DNA of 64,000 nt from Anaerobacillus sp. CMMVII (GTDB taxonomy: Bacteria; Bacillota; Bacilli; Bacillales; Anaerobacillaceae). A program made the position numbers and the translations under genes. The notes under the pieces are model-generated. The model was not told the origin of the DNA. It saw nothing but the letters and a program-made list of their open reading frames with translations, and did no database searches. This document shows, in pieces, positions 1-6,637 of this stretch. The stretch lies in the NCBI RefSeq assembly GCF_025377685.1, contig NZ_JACEHK010000017.1:62001-126000 (forward strand), written 5' to 3'. The stretch's first letter is position 1. Each line of letters opens with the position of its first letter.

Positions 1-42
1 GATGCTATACAAGATCTCCAAGATCTAGTAGACGGTATCTAA
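1..42 (+). CDS. C-terminal end of a gene cut by the window edge
   Basis: Frame 1 is open from the first base to a TAA at 40-42 and would encode the tail DAIQDLQDLVDGI. It is followed at 62-89 by a perfect hairpin and then by a new ribosome binding site, which fits a gene end here. Only 13 residues are visible, other frames are also open over this length, and no function can be assigned. Confidence 0.35.
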   Translation, partial: DAIQDLQDLVDGI

Positions 43-61
43 CGAGTAGTAGTTTCAACTA

Positions 62-89
62 CCAGAAATCCTCCTACGAGGATTTCTGG
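62..89 (+). terminator. 12-bp perfect hairpin, possible weak terminator or processing site
   Basis: CCAGAAATCCTC at 62-73 pairs perfectly with 78-89 around a CTAC loop. No clear T-run follows, so it may stabilise or partly terminate the upstream transcript rather than end it fully. The AAGGAGG site of the next gene starts 12 bases later. Confidence 0.5.
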
Positions 90-117
90 CTATTACATAA
101 AAGGAGGTTAAGTAAAA

Positions 118-720
118 ATGAGTAGGTTATATAAATATAAAGTTGAAAAAAAACAAGGGTTTAAACGTAAATTTGTAATTGGACTTGTTTCTTTAAGTAC
201 AACGTTTGTGCTGACGACGGGTGTAGCATTTGCTAATTCAGAGCTGAACATTTCTACTTTGCTGCAGGATTGGTATAGCAAAAAGGCCAATGAAGCCATT
301 GTAAAAATGGAGGGTGAAGTTCAACGTGAATTAGAAGAACAAAAGCTACGTTTGAAGGAAGAAGTCCAATTAAAATTACAAAGCTCTGCCGAAGAGATCG
401 ATAGTTTTACAGAAACCCAAACAAACAAAATTATTGCTGAGATTCAAAAGTATGCTGATGAATTGATTAAAAATGCAAATTTTTCCAATGGAGCTGAGAA
501 GCAACAAATTGAAGCAAAGTTAGCTGCAATACAAAATGAGGCCACTCAAGCCATTGACGCTCTCTTTTCTAGTAGCGGTGAAGAAGCTACAGACCCAGCG
601 TCTAGCAATAACGATTCTGATGTGATAGAAGAAGTAGAGGAAGAAGAAGAAATAAAAAAAGAAGATAAGAAGGAGAAAGGTCAAGAGAAGAAGAATGTAA
701 AGGAAGAAGATCAGCCATAA
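118..720 (+). CDS. Secreted coiled-coil protein of unknown function with charged tail
   Basis: I do not recognise the family. The 200-residue product starts with a basic segment (KRK near residues 17-19), a hydrophobic stretch at about 20-38 and a likely signal peptidase I site after AFA (residue 39). Residues about 45-145 are heptad-rich and predicted coiled coil (alternating E, K, Q, L). From about 152 to the end the chain is almost purely acidic and then mixed charged (E/K runs), a low-complexity tail likely to be disordered. The start has a strong AAGGAGG site at 101-107. A type I signal peptidase gene follows 68 bp downstream, which suggests, but does not prove, that this protein is exported and processed by it. 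The upstream partial gene may belong to the same unit. Confidence 0.7.
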   Translation: MSRLYKYKVEKKQGFKRKFVIGLVSLSTTFVLTTGVAFANSELNISTLLQDWYSKKANEAIVKMEGEVQRELEEQKLRLKEEVQLKLQSSAEEIDSFTETQTNKIIAEIQKYADELIKNANFSNGAEKQQIEAKLAAIQNEATQAIDALFSSSGEEATDPASSNNDSDVIEEVEEEEEIKKEDKKEKGQEKKNVKEEDQP

Positions 721-788
721 ACATATACATGCATTAAGAAAGTAAAACAACAGTAATAAACCTTATACTACTGGAAGGTGTATAACTC

Positions 789-1367
789 ATGCATGCAACT
801 AAACTAGAAATTGATTCTAACGGGTTACAACAGAAAACTGAAGTTCCTAAGAATAACACCAAAAAAGAAATCATCGGCTGGGTTAAATTCATTTTTTTCT
901 TAACACTTGCTGTATTCGTTATAAAGGGTAGTGTTGGTTTTACATTAGTGGCTGGGGATTCGATGCAACCTTCATTACGTGATGGAAGTCTTGTTTTAGT
1001 GAATAAATTATCTGCGACTTTTTCAGAGCCTAAATATGGAGATATTGTCGTTCTTGAAGAGGCTGGCTATGATGTGATCAAAAGGGTAATAGGGGTACCT
1101 GGAGATACAGTTTCGATAGAAGATGGAGTGGTTTACGTAAACCAACAACCATTACCGGAACTACACACAATTGGCGAGGCAAATAATATGCCGGCCATAA
1201 CGATTCAGCCGGGGAAGATTTTTGTGATGGGTGACAATCGGACACCAGGGGAAAGCTTAGATAGCCGTGATCCAAATGTTGGACCGGTATCGATTGAAAA
1301 TATTAAAGGATATGCAACTATATCTATTTTCCCATTTTATAAAATAGCCAAGCCGTTAAAATTATAA
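789..1367 (+). CDS. sip: Signal peptidase I (SipS/SipT type)
   Basis: Cleaves signal peptides from exported preproteins at the outer face of the membrane. The 192-residue protein has one N-terminal membrane segment at about 34-54. The catalytic serine lies in GDSMQPS (about residues 56-62) and the general-base lysine in VIKRVIG (about 96-102), so it is the bacterial Ser-Lys type and not the ER-like SipW type. The conserved GDNR box is also present (MGDNRTPGESLDSR), as in canonical Sip proteins. The N-terminal cytoplasmic extension of about 30 residues is longer than in many family members. Its position just after a secreted coiled-coil protein hints at a dedicated substrate; this is inference. 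Confidence 0.92.
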   Translation: MHATKLEIDSNGLQQKTEVPKNNTKKEIIGWVKFIFFLTLAVFVIKGSVGFTLVAGDSMQPSLRDGSLVLVNKLSATFSEPKYGDIVVLEEAGYDVIKRVIGVPGDTVSIEDGVVYVNQQPLPELHTIGEANNMPAITIQPGKIFVMGDNRTPGESLDSRDPNVGPVSIENIKGYATISIFPFYKIAKPLKL

Positions 1368-1386
1368 GATTTTCAAAAAAAGTGTG

Positions 1387-1425
1387 AGGACTATCGCTAA
1401 TGTGATAGTCTCTTTACCTTTTTTT
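1387..1425 (+). terminator. Rho-independent terminator after sip
   Basis: GACTATC at 1389-1395 pairs with GATAGTC at 1404-1410 and can be extended inward by a G-U and a C-G pair. A T-rich run follows to about 1425. Confidence 0.75.
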
Positions 1426-1451
1426 GACAAAAAAATTTTTCTTTCTACAAT
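1424..1451 (+). promoter_or_regulatory. Sigma-A promoter for the two-component genes
   Basis: TTGACA at 1424-1429 and TACAAT at 1446-1451 are separated by 16 bases. It lies 119 bases before the histidine kinase start and just after the sip terminator, so it should drive the kinase-regulator pair. Confidence 0.7.
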
Positions 1452-1569
1452 ATGACAAGAAAACTAAACAAAAGGTGACAAAATAACCCCGTTGTTCAAT
1501 ATATAGAACATATAGTAAGATTTAACTAGAGTGGTTTTGTAAGTTTATTCCAAAAATAGGGGAAATTCC

Positions 1570-3117
1570 ATGAATAGTTTAGTAAAAGAAAGAAATTTGT
1601 ACCTAATTGTCTACCGATTGTCTCTGTGCTTACTAATTTTTTTATTCTATGGCACTTATTTTAGTACATATGGCTTACTAATCATCTCGGTGGGACTGAT
1701 TATAAACATAGCTTTTTATTGTTTAATTTTCTTTCAAATAGAGAAGCGTTACCTATATCTATTACTTATAATTGATCTCTCTTTAAATTTCGTATTGGTT
1801 AGTAGTACTGGACAAATTACTAGTCCATTTATGATCTATTTGTTGTCATCGCTTATTTTTGCAAACTTTTATTATTCTGGTAAGAAATTTTATTTTTTTG
1901 CATTAATCTATATCATTGTTTGTACGCAGCTACCATTAGTAGTCTCAGAGGAATTATTACCGGTTAATGTTCATTTTCAGCTAGTTCTTGTCATGCTTTC
2001 GCTTTTCTGTGTAATCTTTCTGAGTAACTTATTTTTAGAAAAAATAAATTCTTGGTACCGTCAGATGCTTCGCATTAATTACGCAATCAAGCAGTTAGAT
2101 GGTTTACATTCGTTACAAATCATAAGCGATCGCGTAGAAAAACAATTAATACGAATTTTTAAGGATCGTAAAGTTTTTATCTACTGGTTTAGTGAAGGAA
2201 ACCATGAAATCGATTGGCAGAGGAACTTATACTATAAAGAAATTACGAAAAGAAATAAGTATCACATGGAAAAGAGAAAGGAACTCATCCTTACGAACCA
2301 TACTGGTGAAAAAGAGCTATACTATTTTTTCCCGATTCGTGGAGATAAAAAAGCACATGAGGGATTTATTTTAGTTGAAGATAGCATTCATTGGTACGAA
2401 CTAATTTTTTTGAATATTCTATCTACCTTTTTAGTGGGTCAAAAAAAGAAGCTTGCCTTAAGGAGTGAGTTCAGTAACTCACTTAAACAGGAAATTCGTC
2501 AAAAGTTGGCTCAAGACTTACATGACGGGGTTGCTCAACAATTGTTCTTTCTGTCGACTAAACTATTTCAGATTAAACAATTTCGAAACAGTGACCCAAG
2601 TTCTACAAAATTAAATCAACTAATTCAAGAAATGGAAACTCAAATACAACAATGTCACCGAGAGGTAAGAGAACATATTCACTATTTAATGGAAGGAAAA
2701 GAGAGCTACCATATCGTTGATGCACTTCAAGCTCTAATTACGAAAGCAATGAAGGGAAGCAATCTGACCATTGACCTAGTAACCAAGGGAAGAGTGATAG
2801 AGGAATCATTTGAGATTAACGATGCATTATACAGGATAACAGAAGAGGCTATCAATAATATCATCAAGCATGCAAAAGCAAGTAATGTAGTTGTTTTGTT
2901 GGAGGTCACGGTAATTCAATGGACCTTGAAAATCATTGATGACGGTATCGGTATTGAAGAGTTACATAAGGGTGATACAAGCGATCATTTTGGAATGAAG
3001 GGGATGAAAGAACGTGTTAGTAAAGTTCAAGGTCAATTAATGGTTCGTTCTAAACCAAGTAGAGGGACAGAAATTATCGCAATCATACCTAGAAAAGGAG
3101 TTGAAGTAGTTGGTTAA
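1570..3117 (+). CDS. Membrane sensor histidine kinase, NarL/LiaS-DesK class (HisKA_3)
   Basis: Senses an unknown signal and phosphorylates the response regulator encoded next to it. Residues about 10-160 form five or six membrane segments, with no sizable external sensor loop, so the signal may be in or near the membrane. A linker follows, then the HisKA_3 dimer helix with KLAQDLHDGVAQQ; the phosphorylated histidine is about residue 318. The HATPase_c domain has the N-box NNIIKHAKA at about 429-437, a DDGIGI box and HFGMKGMKER near the end. GGGGA precedes the ATG. The stop overlaps the start of the regulator gene by 8 bases, so the two are translationally coupled. The target genes cannot be told from sequence. 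Confidence 0.88.
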   Translation: MNSLVKERNLYLIVYRLSLCLLIFLFYGTYFSTYGLLIISVGLIINIAFYCLIFFQIEKRYLYLLLIIDLSLNFVLVSSTGQITSPFMIYLLSSLIFANFYYSGKKFYFFALIYIIVCTQLPLVVSEELLPVNVHFQLVLVMLSLFCVIFLSNLFLEKINSWYRQMLRINYAIKQLDGLHSLQIISDRVEKQLIRIFKDRKVFIYWFSEGNHEIDWQRNLYYKEITKRNKYHMEKRKELILTNHTGEKELYYFFPIRGDKKAHEGFILVEDSIHWYELIFLNILSTFLVGQKKKLALRSEFSNSLKQEIRQKLAQDLHDGVAQQLFFLSTKLFQIKQFRNSDPSSTKLNQLIQEMETQIQQCHREVREHIHYLMEGKESYHIVDALQALITKAMKGSNLTIDLVTKGRVIEESFEINDALYRITEEAINNIIKHAKASNVVVLLEVTVIQWTLKIIDDGIGIEELHKGDTSDHFGMKGMKERVSKVQGQLMVRSKPSRGTEIIAIIPRKGVEVVG

Positions 3118-3730
3118 TGTCTTATTAGCAGATGATCACCAAATTGTCAGAGATGGCTTGAAGATTTTACTTCAAAGTAACCCAAAGTATGTTGTTGTCG
3201 ATGAGGCTTCAGATGGTGACGAATTAGTTGAAAAGGCCTTGAACACACAACCTGAGATTATTATTTCCGATTTGAAAATGCCTGGAAGGTCAGTCATTGA
3301 ATCTAGTAAAGGATTGAAGGAGCGTTTACCGAATACAAAGATCATCATTCTAACAGCGTATGATGATAGTGGTGATATTTATCGTGCCTTAGACAATGGG
3401 GTTGATGGATATATTATGAAGGATACTTTACCTGAACAAATCATCAATACCGTTGAAATGGTTCTAATGGGATATTCTTGTTTTCAACCGAAGTTAAATA
3501 AGGAACCAAAAACCAAGAGTGATCAAAGCGAAATTACATTAACAGACCGTGAAAAAGAAGTATTTAAATTAATCGTTGATAACTATACAAATGCTCATAT
3601 AGCAGAAAAGCTATATATTTCTGAGGCGACAGTAAAAACACACGTAAGCAGTATCTTAAGAAAAACAGGACAACCTAATCGCTCACAAGCTGTTTTGTTT
3701 GCTTTGAAAACAGGGTATGTTCAAGTGTAA
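3110..3730 (+). CDS. NarL/FixJ-family response regulator
   Basis: DNA-binding partner of the upstream kinase. The receiver domain (1-120) has the acidic pair in LLADDHQ, the phospho-acceptor Asp54 in SDLKMPG, the switch threonine in LTAYDD and the conserved lysine in IMKD at about 104. The LuxR-type helix-turn-helix spans about 140-203 (LTDREKEVFKLI to VKTHVSSILRK). The start is TTG at 3110, with AAGGAG at 3095-3100 and an 8-base overlap with the kinase stop. An insertion of a few residues follows the Asp54 loop (GRSVIESSKG), slightly longer than usual. No autoregulatory site is obvious. Confidence 0.9.
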   Translation: MVNVLLADDHQIVRDGLKILLQSNPKYVVVDEASDGDELVEKALNTQPEIIISDLKMPGRSVIESSKGLKERLPNTKIIILTAYDDSGDIYRALDNGVDGYIMKDTLPEQIINTVEMVLMGYSCFQPKLNKEPKTKSDQSEITLTDREKEVFKLIVDNYTNAHIAEKLYISEATVKTHVSSILRKTGQPNRSQAVLFALKTGYVQV

Positions 3731-3759
3731 AAGACAGTCCGAAAGGAAGTGTTTAGACT

Positions 3760-4929
3760 TTGGTAGAGACGCAATTTAAAAATCGAATCGGTAGTATCGC
3801 TATCTTGATCGTAGGTGTTTTGGTCTCTTTAGAATATGCTATAGGTTTAATTAACTTACATGCGAGTCCTGCTCCAGTTATGATTAGTTTCTTAATAAGT
3901 ATCATTATGGTTCTAGCATGTTATTTACTACAAAAAGTAACCTTACAAAAACGCAAATATTCATTAGAACTTGCAGCAGGACTCTGCCTAACACTACTCC
4001 TTTATTTTGCTATCTATAATCCTTTTAACCATGCGGCTTTTTGGTACGGTTTAATCTTTTACCCAATCCTAATCAGCCTGTTTGAAAATAAAGCTATTTT
4101 TATCCGCTGGACTACAATATTTTTAGTTGTTTTTTCATGTTTCCTATTATATTTAAAGTACATACAAAATATTAGTACCCTCACGCTGACAAATATATTT
4201 TTATTTGGTATAGGGACAAGCCTAATTTCTACGCTTATTTTTCATACAAACATACTCTTTAGTGAGTACCGGAAAAATGTTAGTGCGAAAAAGAAGCAGC
4301 AGTATGTGATGAATTTATTACAAACATTTATTCCAACAATCGAAAGAAAAACACAAATTAACCGTAATGAAATACTAGTGATGAGTAGCTTAATTAAATT
4401 GGTCATGGACCGTTTCCCAGAAGAGGAAGTCACTGAAACCGAAGCGTATTTAATTTCTTTATTACACTTTGTTAGTAGGATTAAATGTCCAGATTATATA
4501 TTCGAAAAGGACGGTAGGTTAACCTCATTTGAATACCAGCTTGTTCAGGAACACTGCATGTTTGGTAATGAAATTATTGGAGAGATTGAGGAGTTTAGCA
4601 AGGTAGAGGTTGCATTTACCCATCATCATGAAAAAATTAATGGTACTGGCTACCCTTATGGTCTAAAAGGTGATCAAATCCCAGTTTTTTCACAAACTCT
4701 AGGGATAGTCGAAAGTTACTTAGCAATGATAAACCCACGTTCTTATCGTGAAGGTACATTATCTTCAAAAGCTGTGATAGCTGAAATATCCAGAGAGAAT
4801 AGTTATGACGACAAAGTGGTAGAGGCATTACTGTCAGTACTAGAAACGGAAGGCTTGAAGCCAGATCATGATTATCTGGTTGTAAACAACAAACATTCCG
4901 AAGGTCAAAGTGACTATTTCTCTGCTTAA
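3760..4929 (+). CDS. Membrane protein with degenerate HD-GYP domain
   Basis: Residues about 10-165 contain roughly six hydrophobic segments; the remainder (about 170-375) resembles an HD-GYP c-di-GMP phosphodiesterase. The most typical part is preserved: HHHEKINGTGYP at about 288 followed by GLKGDQIP. However the HD metal pair appears as LHFVSRI (Asp replaced by Phe, about residue 237) and the later vaDvydA motif reads IVESYLAM. Metal binding and catalysis are therefore doubtful and the protein may be a c-di-GMP sensor or a regulatory relic. Start is TTG at 3760 with AAAGGA upstream; no ATG or GTG fits. It follows the response regulator by 29 bp and is probably cotranscribed. Confidence 0.75.
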   Translation: MVETQFKNRIGSIAILIVGVLVSLEYAIGLINLHASPAPVMISFLISIIMVLACYLLQKVTLQKRKYSLELAAGLCLTLLLYFAIYNPFNHAAFWYGLIFYPILISLFENKAIFIRWTTIFLVVFSCFLLYLKYIQNISTLTLTNIFLFGIGTSLISTLIFHTNILFSEYRKNVSAKKKQQYVMNLLQTFIPTIERKTQINRNEILVMSSLIKLVMDRFPEEEVTETEAYLISLLHFVSRIKCPDYIFEKDGRLTSFEYQLVQEHCMFGNEIIGEIEEFSKVEVAFTHHHEKINGTGYPYGLKGDQIPVFSQTLGIVESYLAMINPRSYREGTLSSKAVIAEISRENSYDDKVVEALLSVLETEGLKPDHDYLVVNNKHSEGQSDYFSA

Positions 4930-5109
4930 GAAAATAGTCTCTTTTCTTTAAGTAGTAGTTTAAGAGTTCACTGTCTAAATATATAAGAATGCGAAGGTTA
5001 TGAAAGAAACCTAAGCAAAAAATCATCCCAATGGTTGATATAAATTATTCTCAAGTCTAATCCCCCACTACATTGTAAATAGGTAAAATTGTGGTAGGGG
5101 GGATGACCT

Positions 5110-5280
5110 GTGTATCAGAAGACTTGTCCATATTGTTGGGAGGAATCTTTTAGTAGCTATAAGGATGGTTTATGGTATTGTCCTTATTGCAAAAAAGATA
5201 TTACTAAACTAAAAGTTATTCATTCTACGAACGTTCTAGCAGAAAAAAGAAAGAAAGTAGCAGGTAGTATAAGACTCTAA
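5110..5280 (+). CDS. Small zinc-ribbon-like protein, 56 residues
   Basis: Starts with GTG at 5110, seven bases after a GGGGGGAT-rich ribosome binding stretch, and ends with TAA at 5278-5280. The product carries two CPYC knuckles (about residues 6-9 and 25-28) with 15 residues between them, typical of a zinc-ribbon fold, and a basic C-terminal half (AEKRKKVAG). No family name can be given. It stands alone between the degenerate HD-GYP gene and the GGDEF gene. The paired CxxC spacing and the good ribosome binding site argue that it is real. Confidence 0.6.
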   Translation: MYQKTCPYCWEESFSSYKDGLWYCPYCKKDITKLKVIHSTNVLAEKRKKVAGSIRL

Positions 5281-5439
5281 TTTAAAACTTCCTCGTATTA
5301 GACCATGAGTAAATTATGTCTTTCCTCAGGTTTTTTTTCGGATGTTTTACCTTCCTTTAATACAAACAATCTTGTATAGTAAAATAAATGGTAATTTACA
5401 TAAAATGAAAAAAAGCTCAGAAGTAGAAATTTTAGGGAA

Positions 5440-6523
5440 GTGATAGTTTTGAACTCAATAAAACTGTTTATTAAACAAGCTTACCAATCTGACCATGTGT
5501 TAGAAATTATATTTTCTTCATTAAGATGGTTTTTTCTACTAGTGTCTACCGCAGTTTTTTACGTTAGATATAATACAAACCCCGTCGAAACACACTTATA
5601 CTTGTTTGTATTTTTGTTAATTTTTGGGGTTACCTATATGGCATTATCCGATATTTGCTTACGTCGGACAGCTGAAGACTCCTTCATGTATACCTTGATG
5701 ACAAAAGGTGGCCCATTTTTTGATTTCATCGCTTTTTTTTGCCTTAATATCTTTAACAGGGGGTATTTTTAGCCCTTTAACGCCAATAGCCTACTTAATC
5801 ATTTTACATGTTGCTGTCTATTGGAAATTTATTGGTGCAATTATTGCCTCATTTCTGTTTGTTTTAGGTTTTTCAGTTGTATTTACGGTTCAAGGAAATC
5901 TACTGTTATCTTTTGATTTTATGACGTATAGTACACAGCTTGTATTCTTCCTATTAGTTGGGTTTTTAGGTGGGATTATCGTCTCTAGAGAAAGAAAACA
6001 TTTTATAGAAAAGAATGTTTTTGAAAGTCTAGCAAACAAAGACCATTTGACTACTCTTTTTAACCACCGCTCTTTCCAAGAACAGTTACGTATAGCCAAA
6101 GAAAAAAACATCAATTTTTATCTAGTATTTTGTGATATTGACGAGTTTAAGACTGTTAATGATAAATATGGTCATGTTGTTGGCGATCTAGTATTAAAGA
6201 AGATTGCCAAAATACTTAGTGCAACTGTTCCTACAAGTCTTGGAACTGTATTTCGCTATGGAGGAGAAGAGTTTGCGATCTTATTATATACAGATCAATC
6301 CTCTGTTGTAGAGGAACTACTTATAGATGTGAAACAAAAAGTAGCGGAAGAAGTACATTACTGTCACGGTGGAAAGTTCTCGGTGACAATGAGTTTTGGA
6401 TGTAGTAAAAATGGGAAAGAGGAGCCAATTGAATTAATTGAAGAAGCTGATAAATTACTATATGAAGCGAAACGGCAGGGCCGTAATCGAGTCGTTCAAA
6501 GTAAAGAAGTAAAAATTGGATAA
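5440..6523 (+). pseudogene. Membrane diguanylate cyclase (GGDEF) split by a frameshift in a T8 run
   Basis: Two overlapping reading frames make one protein. The first (5440-5772) gives the N-terminal membrane segments; the second (open to 6523) gives more membrane segments and a GGDEF domain. Removing one T from the T8 run at 5733-5740 joins them into about 360 residues, with the junction reading DFIAFFALISLTGGIFSPL. The GGDEF domain has DxLTxLxNHRSF, FCDIDEFKTVND and the active-site motif YGGEEF, so the catalytic half is intact. Product would be c-di-GMP from two GTP at the membrane. The break could be a true mutation, a sequencing error, or be bypassed by slippage on T8; sequence alone cannot decide. 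Confidence 0.75.
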
Positions 6524-6637
6524 ATATTGTAGTTGAAGTAGCTTATTTGCAGGAAAAACCAATATAATTGTCGAAATAGGAAAATATATATATCCAAATT
6601 GTAGATTTGCGGTTTTTATCTAGGAGGAAAGAACTAA

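Noticed and set aside
5440-5772. Separate small membrane protein rather than a split GGDEF gene
   Set aside because: The frame runs straight into the GGDEF protein's own membrane segments, and one base change in T8 joins them with good sequence.
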